Below, piece after piece: positions 48,645 through 58,246 of a DNA stretch of 64,000 bases; within the stretch, counting starts at the first letter, position 1, and the number at the start of each line of letters is the position of its first letter. The DNA is from Schistosoma mansoni. Its lineage: Eukaryota; Platyhelminthes; Trematoda; Strigeidida; Schistosomatidae. The notes under the pieces were generated by a model that saw only the letters and a program-made list of their open reading frames with translations, did not search any database and was not told the DNA's origin. The stretch covers positions 13,031,749 through 13,095,748 of the forward strand of contig NC_031495.1 of the NCBI RefSeq assembly GCF_000237925.1. Reading direction: 5' to 3'. A program made the position numbers and the translations under genes.

Positions 48645-49490
48645 GATAGGCTCCAAGCTTTACAGGATCTACTGAAAGAAGAGGAAAATACTATCGAGGA
48701 TAATTGGAAAGGGATCAAAGAAGTACTAACTTCAACGTATCAAGAGGTTCTGGGCTCTGAAGTCAGACACTGAAATAACTACTGACACGCTCCACATTCT
48801 ACACAAGAAGATTTGGGGGTAGAACAAGTGCCGATAGACTGGAAAGAAGAACAACTCTGTAGGAGGTGGAATCTTTCACATACGAGGACAGCATCATCGA
48901 CGAATGTGTGGGATCTGATGCAGACGTAAATGTGAGTATTGACAAATTAATGACAGCATTCGAAAAATTGAAGAACATATAGAATTGTGAACAACTTTCT
49001 GCGAGCCAATATCAAAATGAGAATCTTCAATACGAATATCAATACAGTTGTATTGTACGGAGCTGAAACGTGGAGAACTACTACAACCATAATCGAAAAC
49101 GTACAAGTATTTATAATCAATCGTCTACTCAAAATACTTAATATCCGTTGATCGGATACCATCAGAAACAGTGTATTGTGTGAGAGAACAAACCAAGTTC
49201 CATCTGAAGAAGAAATTACAAAATGACTTTTGAAGTGGATAGGACACACATTGAGGAAATCACCAAACTGCATCACGAGGTAAGCGCTCACTTGGAATCC
49301 TGAATGGAAACGAAATAGTGGAAGGCCGAAGAACCCATTGCCTCGAGAATTGGGAGCACATATGAAAAGAATGAATAGGAACTGGAATGAACTGGAAAGG
49401 ATTGTCGAGGATTGAGTTGGATGGAGGATAGTGGTGGGTTGTCTATGCTGCTCCATAAGTGGTAACATGCGTAAGTAAGTAAGTAATGTG
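48645..49490 (+). mobile_element. RTE-like LINE, internally deleted copy
   Basis: Starts in the linker after the endonuclease (LQALQDLLKEE near 48658, DNWKGIKEVLTSTYQEVLG), then jumps to sequence corresponding to the fingers region (KKIWG...) and again to ESFTY-like and GSDADVN near 48870-48930, YGAETW-like near 49050 and a tail matching the RTE C-terminus up to 49440. Most of the reverse transcriptase, including the catalytic box, is gone. The 3' end carries (GTAA)n near 49470-49487, the usual RTE-type short tandem tail. Confidence 0.75.
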
Positions 49491-49873
49491 TGTGTGGCCA
49501 CACATACATTTAAACTGATAAACATAGCGGGATGTGATACAATCGTTTTCATATCTTTTATGCTTTTGGTGAAGCATGGATGCTGTTTTTTCTATAATAA
49601 TAACACTTACTGCAAGTACGTTTTGTAGGTTGACAAATGGTTAATCAAAAGCAAACTGACGTTGTACAGCCTTATCAATTGCTTGAAAATGTTTTTATTC
49701 ATTAGTTGAATATGTAAAAAAATCAAATTTTCCTAATACTAACTTTTACCACTTCATTACATCCAATAGTCTCAAGTAAAATGAAATTAAACTATTAAGT
49801 ACTTAAGGATTTCGCTTAAATTTTTTTTCAACTAACTAATACCTGTATCCAATATAATAATATAAGAGGTATT
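49491..49873. other. AT-rich spacer, nothing recognised
   Basis: No gene or repeat seen. Confidence 0.5.
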
Positions 49874-50085
49874 AATCAGAAGGGGATTTTGTGGAGATTT
49901 CAGTATTTTCATAGTTGAAACCATGCGTCAATTGAAGCTAGACCACCATGAATAACCTGGAAGCACTAGACGGCCGTTTCATCCTATCATGGGACTCCTC
50001 AGCAGTGCGCATCCATGATCCCGCCTCACGAGATCCGAACCCAGGACTTACCCGTCTTGCACCAGAGCACTTAACCGTTAGGATT
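49874..50085 (-). mobile_element. Family B SINE, 3' half with head
   Basis: Left end CAGAAGGGGATTTTGTGGAG, then tail, hammerhead (49963-50008) and tRNA-like head with GATCCGAACCCAGGAC (B-box region on +). It is truncated within the head near 50080. Confidence 0.75.
49963..50008 (-). ncRNA. Hammerhead ribozyme, family B, probably intact
   Basis: On minus: GCACTG pairs with TAGTGC (one wobble), core CTGAGGA, stem II GTCC/GGAT (one wobble), GAAA, C-GGCC-G stem III, GTC. All boxes are conserved. Confidence 0.65.
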
Positions 50086-50992
50086 AATCATAAACAATGT
50101 TAATTTATATACGTTAAGCGAAATGGTGAGAGTCAAATAGAGTGAGAAAAAGAATAGTGCAATCACAAATTTGATCAAATGTGAAAGACTATACGGTATG
50201 TGTAAAGTTATATGAATACCATAATTATAAAGTGGAGTGAGTGCTAAAATAGATTAACCATGGGTTCGGTAGACTAATAGTCTTGTTGAATTAATAACAA
50301 TAATAATACACAAATCTGTGAATAAAGATAAAGACTAATATTTGACTAAGAAAGCTTGTAAGTACATTAGTCAAATGAGGTCTTCCTGTTGTTAAGATTA
50401 CCAGTGATTAGTTGACCTTTAGATCGGGCAAGGTAAGAGAAGGTGTTGAACATATTTCTTTTATGTACATAACTCCGGGTTTTTAATCCAAATGACTATT
50501 GCTTAGACGACTTTAAGTCTGACAGACTTAAGCAAAAACTTAATTAATTCGATAAATAATTGAGAAAGATTATTATTTTATACCGCCTAATAGGACATTA
50601 TTATTTCGATTTGATAGAATAACACTAGATATGTTGTCGAGTGGTTTTCCAAAAGAAAAAAATACAACAACCACAACAACAACAACAACTGAGAACTGAT
50701 ACTGTATCGAAATTTAATTGAAGACATTTGATTGTACACCAAAATATGAATAGAAATGTTTGTTTTCTTGAATGACAAATAATTGGTTTCCGAGTTCTGT
50801 GTTCTCCGTTTATGTACACATATCATGTTACTTTCATGTGATCAGAATTAGGAACAATTAGAGAAATAAATGAATGTCAAAAATTGCCAAACAATTTTAT
50901 TAAATCATTTTAATAGAAAGCAGTTTTTACAAAACAGATTGAATTCATCAAAAAATTTTTTTACAAAGATTGGTAATAAGAACATGTAGTCA
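50086..50992. other. AT-rich spacer, nothing recognised
   Basis: Contains an (AAC)n tract near 50664-50690. Open frames at 50587-50826 derive from it and from T/A-rich sequence. No gene. Confidence 0.45.
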
Positions 50993-51246
50993 TATTGTGG
51001 TGTGGGCTACTTATATCGACATAAGTAGTATATATCATGAGTAAGGATTAAGTATCTGACAGCAGAAGATGGAGAAGATCAAGAAGAGAAGAAGAGAAAT
51101 AAAAAGCGATTGGTGTGGAAATCCAGGAACAATGAAGCCTGAGACAATTAAAGAACATCAGAGTATGGTTTTTGTATTTTACCAAGCAACGTAATTTGCA
51201 ACGTAATTTGGTTGTCCTCACCTGTGTTCTCATTCACTACAATATC
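50993..51246. mobile_element. Family C MITE-like element, best copy
   Basis: Runs from ATTGTGGTGTGGGCTAC to TTCTCATTCACTACAATAT; ends ATTGTGGTG and CACTACAAT are imperfect inverted repeats. Directly inside the left end is the palindrome CTACTTATATCGACATAAGTAG (written as two halves CTACTTATATC / GACATAAGTAG). The core is purine-rich (AGAAGATGGAGAAGATCAAG). About 254 bp, no open frame of note. Confidence 0.7.
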
Positions 51247-51353
51247 ATCAATCTGAATACTCATATCTCTTCCATAGTGACTAGATATAAATTCATAAGG
51301 AAACCAAATAAAATCTAAGTAATTTTATGAATTAAATTAGCAGTATTTATTCA

Positions 51354-52088
51354 TGCTGTGGTGTATACTACTTATGTCTGTCGATGTAAGTAGTATGTAA
51401 CACCATTTGGAAATGAGAAACCTGGAAACATTAAGCTGTGATAGTTGACTTGGAGAAGACAAAAAACGGAAATAGAAAGGAATTGTGAATTAAAAGGAAA
51501 TATTCAGAATGCGAAGGACAAGTGATGGAAATTTGCTAATGAATTGTTTAATGGATTATTTATTTATTTATTGAAATACATAAATATTGGTACAAACGGG
51601 CACCAGATATATATGCGCCACACAAATGCCAGGTTACCCAAACTGAGTCAGGTGGTTTTCTTAGGAGGCCACACACGGAGCCTTCGACCTGAAGATCTGA
51701 TCCACAAGACAGTATAGCATCGTAAGGAGATGCAGTCCCATTGTAGCCGGTGACCAACGATTGGTTCATATGCCATTTGTTCCCTCAGGATAATGGAACC
51801 CATGTGCATCATTGGTTTTCAATCAGGGTTTTCCAACTCCCCTAGGTGAACAATCCATGTCCACCAACCCGGTTAAAGTGTCGGACATTCGCTTTTCGTT
51901 CTCTCGATCTCATAAACAACACCCCCACCACGAGAAGGCAGTGAGTAGGAATTCCCTGTCAGAGGCTATATACGCGTGGCCATGTGAGAGCATTAATGAA
52001 TGGTCCTTATATTTTACTAATAGATTGTTTAATTTTGTATTAGGTAACATGTCAGTTGTCCCCGCCTGAGTACTCATTCACAATAATA
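51354..52088. mobile_element. Family C element interrupted by retroelement D
   Basis: The left part 51354-51552 (GCTGTGGTGTATACTACTTATG, shown in part; palindrome CTACTTATG...TAAGTAGTA) and the right part 52024-52088 (ending CTCATTCACAATAAT) make one family C element once the D insertion at 51553-52023 is subtracted. Confidence 0.7.
51553..52023 (-). mobile_element. Retroelement D, apparently complete insertion
   Basis: About 471 bp, flanked by the 10-bp direct repeat ATTGTTTAAT (51543-51552 and 52024-52033), the expected target-site duplication. On minus it ends in a tail of AAATAAATAAATAAT type. It shares its 3' 350 bases with 3165-3525. No coding domain; the frame at 51560-51769 is not conserved as protein. 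A SINE- or LINE-derived non-autonomous element. Confidence 0.75.
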
Positions 52089-53334
52089 CTAATGTATTTT
52101 TCTTCTCGGAACACTCACTTTTTTTCATGGAAATCATTGAAAATTGGACAAACTGACTGATATGGATTCTTAAATCACACATCTTTTAACTGTGTAAATA
52201 TTCAAAGAAATTTTCTTAATTCAAACTAACGATATCACATTTCTCACATTCACTTAAAACCAATACGAATGCATGAAAGTAGGTTTTAACTGTTTAGAAG
52301 AAAAAAAACTTTATCTTATTATAACATTGAAATTTAAACGAAGAATATTCTTTTCAAATTCTACAGTTTCTATATTGAAATCAAGAATCCGAAAAAACTG
52401 ATCAGGTTTAAAGCAAAGTAAATTGTTCGAATCCTTCGAGCGAGACTGTGTATGCGCACTGCTGAAGAGTCCCACAATAGGACGAATTGGACAACCAGTG
52501 CTTTCAAGTTTTCAATGGCGGTCTAGCTTTGATCGGCTCATGAATTTAAAAATAATATTTGACTAAAAATGGTTGTATATAGGTTAATCAATTTAGTTCT
52601 AAGGTTGGCCAAAGCAAGATTAAGGGTTGAATGCATTTCTTTTTCACACATAGTCCTGTTTTTTTAAAAATCCAAATGATTATTGATTCTGCCGTTTTGA
52701 GAAATTTAAGTTAAACAGATTTTGAAGGAAAATTACTAACACTATAAATTAATAAAAATGATAGACTTGTACTGAAGCTATGAGCAGTTTGAATGTCAAT
52801 GTAATTTTCGCTACAAGAGCAGTCGAACTGACAAATACAAAACAAGGTAATCATTCTAGGTAGTTCTTCTTTAGCCATAATGTCATCATTGAACGCGTGG
52901 GAAACGCCAGTCATAATTTTCTGGCATTGAATATTTTCTAGATTAGTATTTTCACTGGCTTTGTCACCTCTGAATAGTAGCCTTTGCTTAGTTCAGACCT
53001 AACAACATGTTCATAGTATAACATATGTACCAGGTATATTATAGAGCTATTTAGCACTTTTTTGGATGCATGTGTTCTGATGTAGCCAGATCGAATTCTG
53101 TTAGTACACATGTAACCTGAGAGATTTTGATAGACTGGACGTTTTGTAGATGATAACATAAAGTTTTGTATACATGAATCTAAATGCCGTCCCAAAACCA
53201 AATTCATAATAAAATCTACATGTTCATCATATATTTTAGCAATTGCTCTTCATACTCTACTTAACACAGAGTAAATTTTTCTCTAACATTCAAGCAAAAA
53301 TAATGGAGAGCAGATAACTGTTTATGAATACTTG
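52089..53334. other. Spacer with a degenerate family B copy
   Basis: A decayed plus-strand family B copy lies at 52395-52560 (GCGCACTGCTGAAGAGTCCC, GTCTAGCTTTGATCGGCTC), with core boxes altered (CTGAAGA kept, GAAA lost). A minus frame at 52938-53207 has no known motif. The rest is AT-rich. Confidence 0.45.
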
Positions 53335-53940
53335 GATTATATTGACGATGGTTGTAGTAGTTCTCCACGTTTCAGCTCCGTACAATAAAACTGTCTTGAT
53401 GTTCGCATTGAAGATTTTCAATCCCATATTGGCTTGCAGACAGTTATTCACAATTCCATATGTTCTTCAATTTTTCGAATGCTGTCCTTACTTTGTCAAC
53501 ACTCACATTTACGTCTGTATCCGATCCTCCACATCCATTGATGACGCTGTCCACGTACATGAAAGATTCCACGGGTTCCAGAGTTTCTCCATCAAGTGTG
53601 AATGCGTTAGTGTTCTCTGTTTTGTAATTGAGGATTTTGCATTTCCTCTTGTGTATATTGATGCCTACTGATTCAGAGTCTTCTGCTACACTGTGGTTGT
53701 CGTGAACTGCATTTGCTTGTGTGTGTGTGATAGAAGATTTGGGTAATTTGTGACGTCCAAACCATGTAGTTTCATCCAATGTGTTCATTGTATTGGGTGA
53801 TTTTCCTGAAATGTGGATGTGTTCATAATGCAGTTGACCACTAGAAGAAAGAGGAAAGGTGAAAGTAAGCAGCCTTGTTTCACTCCAGTTCTTACTTGGA
53901 ATGCGTCTGTCAGAACAAACAGATGAAACCACTCATATTT
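53335..53940 (-). mobile_element. RTE-like LINE, 3' coding fragment
   Basis: On minus, one open frame 53932-53444 (162 codons) carries, in order, RIPSKNWSETRLLTFTFPLS, a shortened region where FADD should be, SESVGINIHKRKCKILNYKT, TLDGETLEPVESFMYVDS and GSDTDVNVSVDKVRTAFEKL. This matches the palm-to-thumb part of schistosome RTE reverse transcriptases. YGAETW-like sequence continues to 53340. The catalytic box is deleted and the copy is 5'-truncated. Confidence 0.8.
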
Positions 53941-53965
53941 TTAAATGATGTAATCGTAATAAAAT

Positions 53966-54106
53966 GGATGCGCACTGCTGAGGAGTCCCACAATAGGACG
54001 AAACAGCCGTCCAGTGCTTCCAGGTTTTCCATGGTGGTCTAGCTTCAATTGACTCAAGCTTTCAACTATGAAAATACTAAAATCTCCACAAAACCCCCTT
54101 GTGAAA
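53966..54106 (+). mobile_element. Family B SINE, 3' part with intact hammerhead
   Basis: Runs from GGATGCGCACTGCTGAGGAG to CTCCACAAAACCCCCTTGTG. The head is missing, so it is 5'-truncated just before the ribozyme. It abuts the RTE fragment. Confidence 0.8.
53972..54017 (+). ncRNA. Hammerhead ribozyme, family B, intact
   Basis: Stem I GCACTG (53972-53977) pairs perfectly with CAGTGC (54012-54017). Core CTGAGGA 53978-53984; stem II GTCC/GGAC perfect with an 7-base loop; GAAA 54000-54003; stem III A-T and C-G closed by AGCC; GTC 54009-54011 is the predicted cleavage triplet. Confidence 0.75.
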
Positions 54107-54524
54107 ATAATATCAGTTGTTCACGTTTAACCATAAACTCATGTTAAAGATATTTCCGGGTTCAGAAAAGTGATAAGCATCACCAATGAACAATATTATA
54201 AATGATGAACTGTTTTCTGTAATTTTTTTAAAGGTTATATTAGCCTCACTTGTCCATCTTTAAATGACCTCACACTTGCTCGTTCTCATCTTTCTTTCTC
54301 TCCCCCGTATTATATCATATCTCAGTGTTACCTTTTGATATGTATATGGTTGTAAGTAGCTAAAGGAAAACCAAGAAATAAAATGCATTTAGATTATTCA
54401 AATTTATATTAGTCTATTTTATCCTAAATGTATTTTAGATAATAAAAAAATAATACAGGAAATAGGAAGTGTTATTATTCTAATCAGTAGACTTTTGAAT
54501 GATGGACAGACGTTTAAATAGTTT
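54107..54524. other. AT-rich spacer, nothing recognised
   Basis: No gene or repeat seen. Confidence 0.5.
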
Positions 54525-54835
54525 TATAACGATGGTCGAATAATGGCTAGCAGTAGAACCCAAGAATTAGGGTTTCGTTTCACTTAGGACTCGTCAGCTA
54601 GATATGCCTACATCTTAGTATTGATGGCCGCATTTTTACTCTAACCTAGTACGTTCCCCTTCAAACATTTAACGCATTATTTATTGAACTATTGAATTCT
54701 GATAGTCCCTTGCTTATGGAACGGGGTTAATTGTGATTTGTTTTTACCAACTGTATGTAACAAGTTGGCGATAATGTGAACCGTAATTGATCAGTCTCTT
54801 TTAAAATATTTGCATCTAGTGATGATGAATTTGTG
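54525..54835 (-). repeat. Family A copy, diverged
   Basis: GGCTAGCAGTAGAACCCAAG at left, with GGACTCGTCAGCTAGATATG keeping the first core box. GAAA survives, but stem II no longer pairs. The head is very decayed. Confidence 0.6.
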
Positions 54836-54889
54836 GTGGTCGATATTCGATATCATCCTTAACTTGGTATATTATTCGTCTTAATAACC

Positions 54890-55335
54890 GTTACTCGATA
54901 ACGTCCTAACGGTGTATAAATCAGAAGGCGAATACGAATGGCTGATCGCGTTTATTATTGAACTATACACAGGTATCCAATATTACAGGCACGTTAAGCA
55001 AGCATGAAAGAGATGTGCCGTAAAACAGGCGAGCGAGCGTGAGAGCCGAATGAGTGAGTAAGCGTGTACAATACGGTGCAGCGTAGAGTAGAGCAGAGAG
55101 CAAGCAAGCAGTAAACAGGATTAAGATGTACATATATATATGTATAAGTGGAAAAGTATGAGTCATCGGATTAATTAAGCGATTAATAATAATGCTAGCG
55201 GAATGAATACATGCGTAGGCAGTAAGCAATGTTCAAGCGTATATAATAAAAGTACAATGGTATAAATAGGTTGTTACTGTATGAATGACTGTCCATTAAA
55301 TAAGTTAACAAAAGGGCTTAGCCAGATTAGATGTA
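54890..55335. repeat. GC-richer repeat of unknown class
   Basis: A block of CGAGCGAGCG, GAGAGCAAGCAAGC and ATGCGTAGGC words stands out from AT-rich flanks. It parallels 15100-15560 in order of motifs. The minus open frame here (54963-55229) reflects the AG-rich strand and has no known domain. Class unknown. Confidence 0.3.
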
Positions 55336-55397
55336 AACAAACTCAATTGTATCTGAGCCGCTGTAAATTAAAACTCAGTCCGTTTTATGAGCTAGTG

Positions 55398-55722
55398 TCT
55401 ATTTGGATTCAGTAGCTTAGCGGATAATGAGTTAAGTGTTTAAAATGAAAGGTACTAGGTTTGAGTTCAGTCGGAACCATCAACAGTGGAGTGTAGGTAT
55501 ATCCAGATGACGAGTATTAAATATGGTGACAAGCATGTTCTGAATTCGAGCACTAACTTTTATCCAACTCCACCTGTAAAATGCATGTGGCTGAATAGTA
55601 GTGTGCATCCAATCCGCTTAGAATGCGCATATTTTAAAAGTGACCGATCAATTGCAGTTCATAATATCAAGCAGAAGATTCGAATAACCAATACAAATGA
55701 ATTTTCAATTATTTGTTAACTT
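55398..55722 (+). repeat. Family A copy, diverged
   Basis: Head GATTCAGTAGCTTAGCGGAT with GGTTTGAGTTCAG as B-box remnant, then CCAGATGACGAGTATTAAAT as hammerhead remnant. The tail parts CAATTGCAGTTCATAATATC and CAATACAAATGAATTTTCAA match Smα ends. Confidence 0.6.
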
Positions 55723-55929
55723 TCAATATCGAATAGTTGACCTACATAATACGAACATCCTTTTTTAAACGACATCTTTAATCTCCGGTGTATTTCTGAG
55801 TCACTTAATGAGTAAAGAAACAATCAACAAACTTCGCTCATTTCTATTTTCCTTGGTTGATTTTCAACCAATTGAATAGAGTAAAAGTTATCTTAGTATT
55901 CCCAAAGTCTACACTGATTAGTGAAACAC

Positions 55930-56030
55930 TAACACCGTTGGATGCCAGCCCAGTGGTCTAGAGGTTAAGCGTTCGCGAGTGCAGGATCGTGGATGCTCAC
56001 TGTCAAGGATTCTCATACTAGGAATGTATA
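55930..56030 (+). repeat. Family B fragment, tRNA-like head
   Basis: CCGTTGGATGCCAGCCCAGTGGTCTAG (read as GGATGCCAGC and CAGTGGTCTAGAGG) followed by GAGTGCAGGATCGTGGATGC. It keeps the A-box, lost the B-box, and its hammerhead is destroyed. Confidence 0.6.
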
Positions 56031-56042
56031 AACCCAGTGTAG

Positions 56043-56102
<60 letters not shown>
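56043..56102. repeat. (TA)n microsatellite
   Basis: A pure TA dinucleotide run of nearly 60 bases directly after a decayed family B copy. Confidence 0.95.
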
Positions 56103-56107
<5 letters not shown>

Positions 56108-56621
56108 CATATAACGGAGGCTGTAATTTGCGTTCTGAACTGGAGATGCTGGGTTAGATGAGAAGCTACTATCTTAAAGGGCTAATAAGAATTCTAGGCT
56201 ACTCATACAGGTTAATGCGTCATTAATCTGATCGTGTCAGTCTGTGTCCTTAATTGGCGATATTATTTCATGATATATTAACAGGCCACAAACCATAACA
56301 GTTAACAGTATTGACCGAAGTGTAATAATTTCGGAATAAGTACATATAATATCAAAAGTATGTGACAACTTGTTCTATTTGTATGGAAATAATCTGAGGT
56401 ATTATGTTAGTCTGTTAATTGAGAATTGTTGATCCTATAATTAAATTGAGTGAATTCTAAGACAATGTTCAATGTTCTAGAGCAATTATGCTGACTCAAC
56501 CTAATGATATCGGATATAAACGTTTCTTACGAACATTAATCATACTATAATTAAGGGGGGAAATTTCAACTTATCACTTGTTCATGAAATAAACAAGGTA
56601 AAATATAAATCACCTATGTGA
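56103..56621. other. AT-rich spacer, nothing recognised
   Basis: No gene or repeat seen. Confidence 0.5.
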
Positions 56622-56928
56622 TGGAGTAGTGAACGAGAACACTAGTTGGGGACTATCGAATGTATACATGCACAAATTACAGACTATTTCACTAAATTCT
56701 GATAACCATACAGCAAACAGTTAATTTGCAAAATAACAACCAATTGTCTCAATCTTCACTGTTCCTTCTGTAAATATCAGTTCATCGTTTCTGGTTTCAT
56801 TGTTCATGTATTTTCCTATCAATTGTGCTTCATTTCAGTACTTTCCTTATCGGCATTCTGCCAAAATACATTCTGTTTGGCCATCATGATATACTACTTA
56901 TATGATTATAAGTAGACCACATTACAAC
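56622..56928. mobile_element. Family C MITE-like element
   Basis: Starts GTAGTGAACGAGAACAC and ends AGTAGACCACATTACAA, same orientation as the 28.6 and 30.3 kb copies. The palindrome TACTACTTATATGATTATAAGTAG is read here as TACTACTTATA / TATAAGTAG with a short centre. Confidence 0.65.
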
Positions 56929-57372
56929 GGTACGTTTTTTTCTAAATGTACTCGTTTCTTCAACTGAATTGATTATCATTCCTAGGTGACAATGTTATCT
57001 TATTATTGTCTTGTTTAAATTTTCGATTTCTACGAGAACTGTATAAATGTAATGCAAGTTTTTTTCATCAGTAAATATAGCCTATTAACATATATGGACT
57101 GAATGACATGCTTTGGTTGTATAGTTTTTTTAATACGTTACAATTAGTATTATATTAGTTTCTAAGGATTATTCAATTAGGATGAGACTATAATTCATGG
57201 AAGACCTTTGAGCAATGCTAAAATAACCTTGGAATGTCCACCTACTTATTACGGTTAAATGAAGGTTATAGATTAGTGTGAGGAATTAGGATTAGGATTT
57301 ATAATTTAACGTTAGGGTTACGAATTAGATTTGATGTTTTCATTATGAACTGACATCATCTATAATGCCAAA

Positions 57373-57654
57373 ATGATATTTAACCAAATTGTAGCACCTT
57401 ATATTTTGACGTTCACTTGGGAGCAGGAGCGAACTGAAACAACAACACAACAGTCAGGACCGACAAGTGCCTCTGAAGTGAGAACACAGTGTGCTAGAAC
57501 ATCAGATATATTTGAAATTGAAAGACGCGATTCGAGTACAAAAAGGGAAAGTTATTACAAAATAGTTTTACTCGTTATTCTGCAGGTTCAGATCGCGTGG
57601 GGCTTGTTCCTCTTCTTCCAGTGCATTTACTCTTTGTTGCCAGTTACAAAATAA
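57373..57654 (+). CDS. Hypothetical membrane protein frame, 93 codons
   Basis: The N-terminal half is polar and rich in T, S, E and R (EQERTETTTQQSG, ERRDSSTKRES), and residues 64-90 form a hydrophobic segment (KIVLLVILQVQIAWGLFLFF), like a C-terminal membrane anchor. The stop is followed at once by (AATG)n, which is typical of LINE-type tails, so this may be the end of an unrecognised element and not a host gene. No known domain. GC is higher than in the flanks. Confidence 0.25.
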   Translation: MIFNQIVAPYILTFTWEQERTETTTQQSGPTSASEVRTQCARTSDIFEIERRDSSTKRESYYKIVLLVILQVQIAWGLFLFFQCIYSLLPVTK

Positions 57655-57969
57655 ATGAATGAATGAATTTCGCGCCAAAATTTAAGACCAGCTATCTTAA
57701 ATATGATTGGTTCGTCCATAAGTTATAATCTCGCCATTAATTATTATATTTAGTTATTTCTTGAAAACATCAAAAGCATGGAATATGTCATTTAAGTGAA
57801 TAGAAGTTTAGTTCTATTATTGAATCATAGTTCATGGATTAAGGAAAAGACAACCGTTTTAATTTATTTTAACCAATAACAGTTACATTTCTTTTAAAGT
57901 GTATCAGGAGTTCGAGTAAAGTGATAGGATTGAGTATGAGGTTACCAACTGGTTCGTAAACTGTTGACA

Positions 57970-58246
57970 ATAATCAGAAGGGGTTTTGTGGAGATTTAGT
58001 ATTTTCATTGTTGAAAGCTTGAGTCAATTGAAGCTAGACCACCATGGAAAACCCGGAAGCACTGGACGGCTGTTTCGTCCTATTGTGGGACTCCTCAGCA
58101 GTGCGCATCCACGACCTCGTCTCGCGAGATTAAACCACAGACATACTGCTGAGGAGTCCCACAATAGAACGAAACGGCTGTCTAGTGCTTCCAGGTTTTC
58201 CTTGATGGTCTAGCTTCAATTGAACCCATGCTTTCAACTATGTTAC
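57970..58246. mobile_element. Family B head-to-head inverted dimer with two hammerheads
   Basis: The left arm reads on minus (57974-58115) and the right arm on plus (58140-58246); each carries a hammerhead and the family tail, and the ends TCAATTGAAGCTAGACC / GGTCTAGCTTCAATTGA are inverted repeats. The left end is CAGAAGGGGTTTTGTGGAG. The tRNA-like heads are reduced to a 30-base centre. A transcript in either direction would contain one sense hammerhead and one antisense copy of the other. Confidence 0.8.
58059..58104 (-). ncRNA. Hammerhead ribozyme, family B, intact
   Basis: On minus: GCACTG/CAGTGC stem I perfect, CTGAGGA, GTCC/GGAC, GAAA, C-AGCC-G stem III, GTC. The opposite arm's ribozyme (about 58143-58188, plus) keeps all core boxes, but stem II has one mismatch (GTCC/GAAC) and stem I is weakened. 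Confidence 0.75.

Noticed and set aside
56043-56102. Possible origin or regulatory tract
   Set aside because: It is a plain TA microsatellite next to a decayed repeat.
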